In this document: piece by piece, positions 53,678 to 64,000 of the stretch | How positions within the stretch are numbered: position 1 is the stretch's first letter | Layout of the letters: each line of letters starts with the position of its first letter | Program-made: the position numbers and the translations under genes | Origin: Cannabis sativa | Lineage: Eukaryota; Streptophyta; Magnoliopsida; Rosales; Cannabaceae | Assembly (NCBI RefSeq): GCF_029168945.1 | Contig: NC_083605.1 | Location: forward strand, 20,349,280 to 20,413,279 | DNA: 64,000 bases | Direction of reading: 5' to 3' | Notes under the pieces: generated by a model | The model's input: the letters and a program-made list of their open reading frames with translations, nothing else | Database searches by the model: none | What the model was told of the DNA's origin: nothing

Positions 53678-56335
53678 TGTAGACGCTAAAATCTACAATG
53701 ATTGGAATGAGCGTTTGTGGGCACCGACAACCTGCGGAACAAAGACAAAGGATGACCATGAAACCTTAGGACACCGGGGTGGTGCCGGTCGAAGGCACTC
53801 TGACGATCAAGTTAATAAACTTATAGTGCGAAGTAGAAAAGAAAATAAGAAATATAAATAAATACTTCATGTGTCTATGGTTATGCGATGATCGTCGGTC
53901 AAACCTTGCTCACCGGAATGAGAAAGAGTACGTCAGATCGTCGAGAAATGATAAGTTTTGTCGTAAAATTATAGAAAGTGAGCGAATATTTGTATATCCT
54001 TCGATCCTCCCCTCAGTCCCAGTGTGGGCCTCTTTATTATTTAAGGAAAACGACTACCTCTTGAAACGTGGTCCATCCCTAGAGAAACGGTCTTCCTCCA
54101 CTTCTCCAGGGATGAGCTGTTGGGAATATTTTACCAGATCTAGATTTACTAACAAGTATGTTGAATTAACATCCTAAATATGAATTCTCTAAAACAATGA
54201 AATAAACACATAAGGGTTTAAGAAAACCTTACATTGATTGCAGTGAAATATAATGACTCCTTCCGTTCAAGATCTCTAGCCCTTGATTCCTTTCTGTAGC
54301 AGGGCATTATCAAGATCTGAACCTGGATCTCTTTCTCTCCTTTGGGTTTGGTTACCACCGTCTTACTCACTATGATTGAGTATTGGACTTGCTATGTGTG
54401 GGCATGGCACTCATCACTAAGGTTTGAATGTGGAGAAGAACAATGAAGGAGGTGAAATCTCTATAGAAGGAACTCTCTCATCTAGGTTTGGTTGAATAGT
54501 CAAGTTGAAAAATAAAATTATGAGTGAGAGTATCATGTTCCTTTTATAGTGTTTCAACTAGGGCTTAGGGTTGAAATATATGGATTAAAAAAGAATAAAA
54601 TATTGGGCAAAAAATACCTCTTGGTCGTACACAATAAGTGGACCAACTCTAGTTACAATTTTGCCACTTTATTTCAACCACTTATTATTCTTTTCAATAA
54701 TATCATATTTTCCAATTCAATCCTTATAAATGCCAAAACTATTTATTTAATAATTATAATTAATTACTAAATAAAATTTCCATTTATGTAATTTATTAAT
54801 TAGACCATACAAAGTCTCTTAATTAACAAATTGACCCCAAAACCTCTTTTCTTCACAATTAAGCCATTGCTTAGTGAAAATTTTTAAATAAGACATAGTC
54901 TAATTTTAAAATTATAATTGATTAATTAAAATCAATTAACTGAGTCTGCAAACAGTATTATCTCAACTAGTGAGGGGACCATGGGCCTATGTAACTGAGC
55001 TTTCAATAAGTAGATCTAGAATTCACTAAGTAAATTCCTAACTTATTAATTCCTCATTGAACCACTATAGAACTTGGAATTCAATACACTCTCAGTTATA
55101 TAGAACGCTCTATATGTACCACGATATAGATACGTTATGATTATTCATTGTTACAATCCTAATAGTCAATGATCCTCTATAGATGACCTACACTAAATAG
55201 GGATAAATTTACCGTTCTACCCTTCAATGTATTTTATCCTTAAAACACTTAGCTACCTATAAATGATATTTCAGTAAATTAATATAATTACTGAAATGAG
55301 ATCTCAATCATTTATCTCTATTCAGCCAAGCTCGAAGGAAATCATCGTTTCACTTCTATCTCCAAATAGAAGCTATAAATTCCATATCTATGTTTAGCGC
55401 TCCCACTCAATTGTATAATCATGTTCCCAAAATGTACGTATCACCTAGACTAAAAAGTAGGCTTAACTAACAAATCAAAGAACACAAATAACACTCTTGA
55501 GATCGAACCTAACCATATAAGGATTAAGATCCATAGACCTAAGATCAATCATTGATATAGACTTAGAAAGATATAACGGTAAGTTTAGGATATCTTATCT
55601 AAGATCAATATCGGTCCCTTCTAATGTATACTCCATACATCCGATACTGGTAAACTTTGCCAATGCTCTGAAAAGGACATAACACTTATCCAAGGTGTAA
55701 GTATACCTATCGTTGATTATCATGTCAGTCTAAATCCAGTGAACTGACAAAACAGGGAATTAAACTTTTGAACATATAATCATGATTATATTCCACTGTG
55801 CTGACGACACTATAATCATGAACAAATACATATGTTCTGGACTTAATAGAATTTATACATTAAGCATAATCATAAAATAAATCATGTGAACCATGCAACA
55901 TAAAATGCGATTTTTGATCTTTATTAATTAGTAAATCTGATTATATTGAAATGGGTTTTATTTAGGGCACAAAACCCAACATGAGCGTCATCTTTTAGGT
56001 TCGTTCCTGGATGAGCATCCTCACATCAATGCATCACTTAGAGGGTTGATATTCTCGCTCCGTTATGCTAGGGAGGATCGCTATTTTTGTGGGTTAGTTG
56101 GGAAACTTAACGTTCTTCTTCCTCCACGTGTCAACCCCAATATTACACTTTAAGATCAAGTTTATTATGGGGGACATTTGAATATGGGTACGACCCGAAA
56201 GGCATGGATTGGGCGTGGCCGATGTGAGCCATTGGGCTTTTACGGGTACCTTGTTTCTAACTTATAAGTGGGCTTTGTAAGTACTTCGATTGTTGGGCCT
56301 TTTCGTTGGGCTTAGAGTAATTTTTGGCCACTACA
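53678..56335 (+). repeat. Candidate LTR of a large gypsy-type element, split by LTR D
   Basis: Terminal TGTAGACGC at 53678 and GGCCACTACA at 56335 give TGTAG...CTACA ends. Excluding LTR D and one duplication it is about 789 bp. It lies upstream of the gypsy-type transposon coding region at 58510 in the same direction. No second copy is in the window and no tRNA primer site follows, so the LTR status is tentative. Confidence 0.35.
54118..55981 (-). mobile_element. Solo LTR D (same family as A-C and E)
   Basis: 1,864 bp, flanked by TGAGC at 54113-54117 and 55982-55986. Plus-strand ends TGTTGGGAATATTTTACC and AAAACCCAACA. No internal domain. Confidence 0.9.
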
Positions 56336-58509
56336 GTTTGTCCCTTGCTCTTTAAGTTGAGTTATACTCAAGTTAAAGAGCATTACTCGTAGGCGTGCAT
56401 GATTGACTCAAAGTGCCTGTAGTGTGATTTTAGATCGAGAATGATTGGGCCGACATAAGTTGAAGTAGTTAGACTGTATATATCTATAAGAAATTTTGTT
56501 TTGATGAGGGCTTGTTACATTAGTGATTTTCAAGATAAGTGTATTGTTTATCTTCAATATGTTGGTGCCTCATCTTGTTCAGCGTAAAATTGTAGCTAAT
56601 TAGAGTTGGAGACAATTCGAGCAAGGGAATAAATGGAGATGAGTGAATGAGTGATATAAGTATATATAAACTCCTGTTCGATGCCTTGTGTATGGCTGAT
56701 ACAAGTTAAGTGTAAGCTAGGTATATGAGTGGACAAGTGATATAAGTATATATAAGGAGTATAATCAAGCATTCTTATGGTTAACTTTATTGAAGCTTGA
56801 CCGTTGGTGTGGGTCTCATTTTGTTGCGGATTAAGTATGTGAAGCTTAGTTGGCTTTTGGTCTACCAATATATATATATTCATCTTTGTGTAAAGTATCA
56901 ATTTCTATGTATATATATGCCACAAAGGAAGATTGAGCTATGTACATGGGCATAGTTTCATATGGACAGTATGATTTAATGTTTATTGTGTGTATGTCCA
57001 TGTACTAGCAATAGCTATAATTATTTAACTGGCAGTGGTTTATCTGCTACAAGAGAGGCTGACTATGAAAATATTATATAATATTATAGTTATGTAGACT
57101 TATTAGATGACCACGGGTAGTTTCCACAAAATATCTTTTTTGTATAGACCAACTTATAGACACAAACTTTTGTGATCTATGGCCACTTCTCATGACATAG
57201 GATATATAAAATATTATTGTCTTTTGCTAATGTGTAGTGTGAGAAGTAAAAAGTACAACACATAGTAGAGTTTATATAAATGAAATGAGTATGTGTTGTC
57301 ACTTCATGTTTTAAACTTGATGTGAATGAATAATATAATAGATTGATTATAGAAAGTTGGTTGTAGAGTATTGTAGTCAAAGAGGTATTTCACACATATA
57401 TATATGTGTGTGTCAAATAGTAATCTCCCATCATAGACTTTTTTCCTATTCATAGACCTTTCTCTTGTCACCTTTTGAGAATCATATACATGTGTTTAGT
57501 TGGGATGAGTGCCCCTTTATGTTTGAGTGGAAGGCAGCATGTATGAGATGGGTACTTAGAGTATACTACAAGTTAATGCATTGTGTCAAATCACCCCATT
57601 ACCAAATACTAGTAGAATTGGTTGGTGTTTTGGGATGGATGTCACGTGGGAGTAATGTAGTTTATAGAATTTTGTCTTCTTGTGAAGACATAATGCTTGT
57701 TTGATTTAATAGTACATATACCTCATATATTTAATGTAGCTTTTAGTTGACTATTTATTTGTGTGGATAGCACCAAAAGCATGTATATCATGTACCTTTA
57801 TATTTTGGCTTCTATTTATAACTTACTTAGCATCATTGGTGATATATTGGCACAAGCAATATGATGGGTTGGCTGTGAGATATTTGTTGTGTTTTTGTAA
57901 TTCAGATTTTTTTTCTTCCATGGCATTATTGTACTATATAAATACATAAGTAGGCCCATCTTGTTTTTATTTGTCACTTGTCTTCTTCTCATTTTCAAGT
58001 GGTGTGGAGGGAAGCTTTAGGTGGTGAAGAACTAAAAGGTCTCTCTTGTTGGTAAGTGTTTATAACCTTTTCTCCACCATTGTGTTCTTGGTGTTCTTGA
58101 TATTTTTGGTGTTCATAGAACAATATATTATTCATAATCTTAGATGTGTAGTGTTTGTATGCTTTGATTCGAATTTGTAACAAATAATGGAATTTTTGTG
58201 TTTTGAACTTATCCATGAATTGCATAGTATGACCATAGAATTTTTGTATAGAAGTAACAAGAATTTTTCGATAAGCATAGTGGGTGTGGTATGACTGTAG
58301 GATTTCGTATGAACTTGATGCATAGTACGTCCATAAGAATTTTAATACAAGAATAATGTGTAGCATGGATGCAATGTTTTTGTATGTTGCGTAGTATGAT
58401 CATTGGATATCATAGCATATGTATATTTTGAGTTTTCATAGATCATTAATATTTGCTAGTGTTTGTGACCATACCCTTGTTGAGTGGTGACATGTGATCT
58501 TGGGAAAGT
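56336..58509. other. Non-coding, AT-rich
   Basis: No convincing reading frame. Contains several TA/TG runs (for example tatatatata near 56865 and cacacatatatatatgtgtgtg near 57392). It may be the leader of the element encoding the frame at 58510. Confidence 0.5.
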
Positions 58510-60370
58510 GTGACTTCACCATTAATGATTGGGGTACCTTCTTCTATAGAAGAAGGTGCTCACTTAATGTTGGATAGTGATGAAGATATCCCTAATGCTC
58601 AACCATTACCTCAAGTCACTTTAGTTGACAGTGATGATGAGGGGGAAGTTTTTGATGAGAGTGTATGTAAGATTGATGAAGAGCCTCGAGCTCTTAAGTA
58701 TGCGATAATGGTACATAATTATGAGGGTGACAAGAATGAGTATGTCGGGTGGTCCCTTCACTTTTTGAGGGACAACCCGAGGTTCAGTATGACTAAGGGC
58801 GATATCCTATGCATGCGACATCAATATGAGATTCATTCTTCTATACAAATGCGACTTCCAACTATCGTTGAGCGTCTCGATTGGGATAGTGGAGATTGGG
58901 TTTGTATGTATGAATTTCCTTTTAGGATTGGCTTTCGATTCCATTTCCCTCCATTTGTACAAGAAGTGTTGGACTATTATGGGGTAGCTCCTAGCCAACT
59001 CTTGCCAAATGCTTGGAGGTTATTGTTGGGTATAGAAGTCTTAGTTAGAGTGAAGGGGAAGAGGGTTGACCTTGTAGATTTCAAGTCAAGTTATTATCTT
59101 AAACAACACGATACAGATAAAGGTCAATATCTATTCACTCTTAGAGCAAACAAAAAACCTTGGGTAACAGAGTTGGTTGCTAGCAACAAGAGGGGTTAAA
59201 GGAAGAAATATTATTTTGTCAAAGGTGACCTGTTTGGAACGAGTGATTATATGGTTCCTACTTCATGGAGAACCTTAAGTGAGTGAGGAGTGTTGATTTC
59301 GTTGTCGTTTTTTATTTGATACTTGATTTGTCTATGAATACTAACTATTTCTCTTTGTCATTGTAGGTAAGGGGCTCACTCGATGTCCTCGCAGGGGGTG
59401 TTAGTCTGAAGCTCGAGTTAACGACTTGCTCTCTATTCCTTCCAATCATAGAGCCCATAACAAGCTTCTTGTTTTGGATAAATCTTATATTGGAAATTTG
59501 TGGAGAGGTGCGCAACGTCAAGAAGGTAGTATTTTTTCACTCAACGTTGTCAAGCGCCCCTCCCCCCCCCCCCCCCCATCCTTTTGTTGACCTGAGCTTT
59601 AAAGAAGGTTAGTGGTCCCTTCTCTTTGATTCGTCATTTAATGGAAGAAGAACGTTTTCTTGCAGACCGTTACTATAAGAGGATGACTTTCAAGGTTTGT
59701 GGAGGGAATGATGTTGTTGCTAGGGGTAAGACTAATTTACTTGCAAAGAGGTCTAAGAAGACCACAAGTTATGTTGCGAAATCTCGAGTTCTTGCTAAGG
59801 AACATGAAGTCGGTGGCTCTCAGTTGCCAACTGATGGTCTGGTTGCAGCTTCTCCATTGAGGGGTGACAACGTGTTGTCTATTGAGGAGAGTATGATCAA
59901 CTTGTCCATCTCTTCTAATATTTCAGCTTACCCTGCTTCTATCGAAGGTCATGTTGAGGCTCTTCTCCATCCGAGAGATGAAGAGTGTTTGAGGGGCATC
60001 AGAGTTGCGGGGTGAGCAAATTACGGTGTTTCTACAATTTACCAAGTAAGTTTGGAAAGAATTTGTATGTACACATATGTAGTTATTTTCGTGTGTTATT
60101 CATGATAATTCAACTTATCTTTTGTAGGCTATTCAAGCAGTCCTCTACTTGAGGTGTGACACAATTTCGCTTGATCAAAAGAACAGGGCTTTGAACAAGG
60201 AGCATTCTAGACTTAGCAAGGAAGTGGAGAACTTGAAACTGGAAGGAGAGACTGCCAAATCATCATATGTCAAGCTCAAACAAGATTATTCCTTGTTGAA
60301 CACTGAGTTGGAGCGTGTGCGTGCCAAACTCAAGGAGGAGGAGGCTAAGTATGTCGCATTGTACTAGGAG
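58510..60370 (+). pseudogene. Decayed 'putative gypsy type transposon' protein
   Basis: The frame 58510-59199 (MTSPLMIGVPSSIEEGAH) contains RFHFPPFVQEVLDYYGVAPSQLLPNAWR, read here in two overlapping parts: FPPFVQEVLDYYGVAP and SQLLPNAWRLLLGIEVL. This resembles the Pfam Transposase_28 ('putative gypsy type transposon') family of plant repeats. A TAA at about 59197 interrupts what then continues as RKKYYFVKGDLFGTSDY. A possible intron ends with TTGTAG at 59361-59366. Later pieces are SEARVNDLLSIP (about 59410), MEEERFLADRYYKR (59641) and, after an acceptor at 60128, a leucine-rich coiled coil (LNKEHSRLSKEVENLKLE) that stops at 60367. Likely transposon-derived and non-functional. Confidence 0.65.
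59564..59577 (+). repeat. Poly(C) tract
   Basis: An uninterrupted run of about 16 C residues ending at about 59577, preceded by CCCCT. The exact length is prone to sequencing error. Confidence 0.8.
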
Positions 60371-60424
60371 GTTGGTGATATTTCGCTCAAGACTGCCATC
60401 AAGACAAGGGGGAGTTGATGATAC

Positions 60425-62290
60425 TGTTGGAAATATTTTACCAGGATCTAGATTTACTACCATGTATGTTTCATTAATATCCTAATATGAATTCTAAAAC
60501 AATGAAATAAACACATATAAAGTTTAGGAAACCTTACATTGGGTGCAGCGGAATATAATGACTCCTTCCATTCAGATCTCTAGCCCTTGATTCCTTTCTG
60601 TAGCAGAGCATAATCAAGATCTGACTCTGGATCTCTTTCTCTCCTTCCTTTGATGCTGATTCTCCTTCTTGTTGTTTGGATTCTTCACAGTCTTACACAC
60701 GATGATTGAGATACCACTTGATGTGTGTGGGCACTACTCTATCACTTAGGGAATTTCAAAATTTGAAGAGAAGAAAAGAGAGAGAGAGGGGCGGCAAAGG
60801 CTTTTCTCTAAAAGAAACAATATGCAAGTCATGAGTTTCCTGAAGCCAATACTTTCTATTTATAGAATGCCTTCTAGGTTTAGATTAGAATTGTATGGCA
60901 TTAAAATAATGGAAAAAATAAAATGGCAAACACTTTGCATAGTGGGCGGCCATATAAGGAAATTGGGCATCACTTTGCAACTTTGCAACTTTCCCATTTT
61001 GTTATTTTTCATTCCCATTTTCTCAAAAATGCCAATTTTCTAATTTTAACCATTTCAATGCGAATTCTAATTATTTAATAACTTTAAAAAAATTATTAAA
61101 TAATATTGTCATTTAATATATTTATTAATTTAAAGTATCTTAATTAATAAATAAACCTAGAATCTTTTTCTTTACAATTTCGCCCTTGCTTAGTGAAATT
61201 CATAAAGTAGACACAGTCTAACTTTAGAATTATAATTGTTTAATTAAAATCAATTAACTGAGTCTTACAAGCAATATGGTCTCAACTAGTATGGGGACCA
61301 TGGGCCTATATTTCCGAGCTTCCAATAAGTCAAACCGAATTTACCAAGTAAATTCCCTAACTTATTTATTCCTTATTGAATCCACATTTAGAACTTGGAA
61401 TTGCACTCTCAGTCATACAGAACGCTTTATATGTTGCACGATATAGATACGTCACTGGTTATCTATTGTTATAATCCTAATTTGATCATAACCCTCTAAT
61501 AGATGATCTACATTGAATAGGCACTAAGTTACCGTTACACCTTCAATGTATTTTATCCTTAAAACACTTAGCTCCGTATAAATGATATTTTAGCGAAGTG
61601 AAATGAGATCTCCACCATTTATCTCTGTTTAGCCAAGCTCGAAGGATATCATAGTTTCACTTCTAAATTCCTATAGAAGTTATGGACTCCGTATTTATGT
61701 TAGCGCTCCCACTTAACTATACTATCATGTTCCCAAAATGTACGTATCACCCTGACCCAAAAGTAGGCTTAACTAACAAATCAAAGAACATGTATAGTAC
61801 TCTTGAGATCAAACCTAATCATATCAGGATTAAGATCATTTGATCTAGGATCAACGAGTGATATTGAATTGAATAGATATTACGGTAAATTTTAATATAT
61901 CTAATCAAAGTTCAATATCGGTCCCTTTCGATGTATACTCCATACATCCGATATTGGTAAACTTTGCCAATGCCCTGGAAAGGACATAACACTTTTCCAA
62001 GGTGTAAGAATACCTATCGCTGATTATCATGTCAGTCTAAATTCAGTGAACTGACAAATCAGGGAATAAACTTTCGAACATATAATTAAGATTATATTCC
62101 ACTGTGCTGACAACACTATAATCTTTAACAAATTCATATGTTCTGGACTTAAATAGAATTCATACATTATATATATAATCATGAAATAAATCATGTGAAG
62201 CATGCAACATAAAATGTTATTTCTGATTTTTATTAATAAGTAAATCTGATTATATTGAAATGAGTTTTATTTAGAGCACAAAACCTAACA
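60425..62290 (-). repeat. LTR E, 3' LTR of a decayed Copia
   Basis: 1,866 bp of the same family as solo LTRs A-D (plus-strand TGTTGGAAATATTTTACC to ACCTAACA). On its right the minus strand reads CCAAGTGGGAGTTTG, a standard copia polypurine tract, directly before the LTR start. This identifies E as a 3' LTR with internal sequence attached. The left flank GATAC has no matching right copy in the window. Confidence 0.85.
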
Positions 62291-63413
62291 AACTCCCACT
62301 TGGACTAATATAAAACAAAAAGTCCATTTCAAATAATCTCAACACCTTGATATACAAATCAAGTGTAGTAGTAGTAAACTCCTCGTAATAGGATCTGACA
62401 GGTTGAATTAACCACAACCTTCTCTCCACCATTACTCTTCCTTAATCACAAAATCCTTGATATTGTGAAATTCCTCTCTATATGTCTACTCTTTTGGGAT
62501 GCTGGATTCTATACTTTTGGCAACTACTTTTTGGTTATTCAGGAAATAAAACTAGTAGTTAAGACAAGTTGGAATGGTGCCACAAATGTATAGAACTTTC
62601 CTTAGACTGAATAAGTACCTTTCCTACATATGGTAGACCTAGAGACTTCAGACAGGTTTTTACACTTCTCCAAAATCACTACTCCACCCCCAGAGTAATC
62701 ACCATCTTATCAGTAGACTTTCTAGCACAAAGGCAAGTCTCGAAATCTGATGTGGTGTAGTCTAAGAGTTTTAAACACACCCTTATTGACTAACATATAG
62801 TTCCTCTTCTTAATCTTAAGATTTACTTGATTTTCTTCTAATGTTCCTTTCCTGGATTAATCTGATACCTACTCATTGCTCCCACTCAACAACAGGTGTA
62901 TGGTCTAAGGCATACTAAAGCATATCTGAGACCTCTCACTGTTGATTTAAGACATTCTTTCATGGCTTTATCTTTTCTGGAACAGTTGAGACTTTTCCTT
63001 AGATAAATAAAATCTATGTTTAGAAGTTAAGAAGCTTCTATAGATTGCCATTAGAAAGAAAATACTTCAGTATCTTACTAAAGTAAGCTGCTTGCACTAG
63101 AGTAAGTAATTAACCAGGTATACCACGAGCCATAGGTTTAGATAAACTCAAACCTATAATACTAGGAACAGGAAGTTTTGTTAAGTCCATTGAATAGACT
63201 TATTAACGAAAATCTCCTTTTATGTCCTTGTAATAGAAAACTTTAGGTTACTCCATGTGAATAGATCAAACCATAGCTCTATTGGCTTTTCTTCTTAGTT
63301 TCTTATCTTGACAATCCATTACTTGTTTAAACTCACAATGGATTTTAATCACTAGTGTCTTTCAAGTCATAATAAGGTGAGTTCTTAGAAACCCTCCCAC
63401 TACGACAAGGTAC
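62291..63413 (-). pseudogene. Copia RT/RNase H remnant attached to LTR E
   Basis: Reading the minus strand through many stops and frameshifts, I see QAAYFSKILKYF near 63.05 kb, RYALVCLRP near 62.93 kb (RT end), VGIRLIQ near 62.86 kb, and RNase H-like TTSDF.TCLCARKSTDKMV..LGGG near 62.72-62.69 kb. Closer to the LTR are VDI.RGISQYQ and VMVERRL-like pieces. The order fits copia pol ending at the polypurine tract. It identifies the family of LTRs A-E as Copia. Confidence 0.7.
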
Positions 63414-63847
63414 TGTGACAGTCAGTAGTCCCGTGATCCGTAAGGGGAAACACTGGGTAAGCTGTACAATCCCACACCGCCTGGGGAAGGTCAAGTGGGA
63501 TGATTCTGAGACTGTGTAGGTATGGGACTACACAGTTGAAGAGGGCTTAAATGGATTGATTGGTATTACCTATATCAACAAGGTGCATCTTGTTTTTCGG
63601 TAGCCCATCTCGAAAGAACTCCATAGTTAAGCGTGCTTGGCATGGAGCAATTTCAAGGATGGGTGACCTCCTGGGAAGTTTTCCCAGGAAGCGTGCGAGT
63701 GAGGACAAAGCACGCTGGAAACACTCGTGTTGGTCTGTAGGGTCAGTCATCGGTCCATGAAGCAGCCAGAGTGACGTACTCGTGTATAAGAGCCATTCAT
63801 TACGTGGGTGTAAGGACCCAATGGAGGCTTGAAGCGGGGACGTTACA
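63414..63847 (+). mobile_element. Cassandra-type TRIM, 5' LTR
   Basis: A 434-bp LTR (TGTGACAGTC...CGTTACA) followed after two bases by a tRNA-Met primer site. It carries a 5S rRNA-like block, the defining feature of Cassandra terminal-repeat retrotransposons in miniature. Such elements encode no protein and depend on other retrotransposons. The internal region and 3' LTR lie beyond the right edge. It sits next to, probably within, the decayed Copia remnant. Confidence 0.9.
63604..63680 (+). ncRNA. 5S rRNA-derived segment with Pol III promoter boxes
   Basis: CCCATCTCGAAAGAACTCC matches the 5S arm. AGTTAAGCGTGCTTGG at 63625-63640 is an exact-looking A box and AGGATGGGTGACCTCCTGGG from 63656 an intact C box. 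The intermediate element is altered (GGAGCAATTTC). The final 5S bases (CTCGTGTTGG) recur after a gap near 63724, so this is not a functional 5S gene. Confidence 0.88.
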
Positions 63848-63849
63848 TA

Positions 63850-63861
63850 TGGTATCAGAGC
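63850..63861 (+). other. Cassandra primer-binding site
   Basis: TGGTATCAGAGC, initiator tRNA-Met. Confidence 0.9.
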
Positions 63862-64000
63862 AATACGGTCCTAAAGAATGTGGTTAGCCCTAACATGTAA
63901 AGTTCACCGCCATGAGACGAGCTCGACTCACTGTACTGTAAGTGGTTATTACTTATAATTAAGTTGCCTTAAATTTCTGCATGCGAGAGGGTAACATTAT

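Noticed and set aside
53649..54177. Two short plus-strand frames as a small host gene
   Set aside because: They lie in the candidate LTR and run into solo LTR D; no recognisable domain or splice structure.
63604..63735. A functional 5S rRNA gene
   Set aside because: Only the central part matches 5S. The 5' end is missing, the 3' end is interrupted, and it sits inside an LTR with an adjacent primer site.

Overview
This window is nuclear DNA from a flowering plant, most likely a eudicot. The evidence is AT-rich intergenic DNA, GT-AG introns, a 25-exon gene whose protein closely resembles plant RNA polymerase III subunit 2, plant-type Ty1/copia and Ty3/gypsy elements primed by initiator tRNA-Met, plant L1 LINEs, MITEs, and a Cassandra-type TRIM with 5S-derived LTR sequence. 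The species cannot be named from the sequence alone.

Left two thirds (about 1-41.4 kb): one host gene on the minus strand, the second-largest subunit of RNA polymerase III (NRPC2/RPC2). Twenty-five exons join into 712 codons with no stop or frameshift. They run from a start codon split by intron 1 (41115-41116 and 41004) to exon 25 at 2341; the remaining C-terminal part (catalytic hybrid-binding region and zinc clamp) lies beyond the left edge. The gene is stretched to over 38 kb by transposons, all in introns. Intron 19 (17.8 kb) holds a Tourist-like MITE containing a Copia element, which itself contains a full-length LINE with two open frames and, separately, a chromovirus Gypsy. Intron 11 (10.8 kb) holds a degraded LINE, a hAT-like MITE containing a second, inverted copy of the same Gypsy, and another truncated LINE. 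Intron 14 holds a Gypsy remnant with a LINE fragment in it.

Middle (about 42-53 kb): an older minus-strand Copia element, about 0.9 kb upstream of the NRPC2 leader. It is split by three solo LTRs of one family, each inserted inside the previous one and each with its own 5-bp target-site duplication.

Right end (about 53.7-64 kb): a candidate LTR split by another solo LTR of the same family; a decayed coding region resembling 'putative gypsy type transposon' proteins; a fifth LTR of the family that is still joined to decayed Copia RT/RNase H sequence; and the 5' LTR of a Cassandra TRIM, whose internal part runs off the window.

I found no prokaryotic system, CRISPR array, tRNA gene or second intact host gene. 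The most notable observations are structural: the split initiation codon, two GC splice donors, the apparently complete LINE, the 5.2-kb inverted Gypsy pair around exons 12-19, and the nested solo LTRs.
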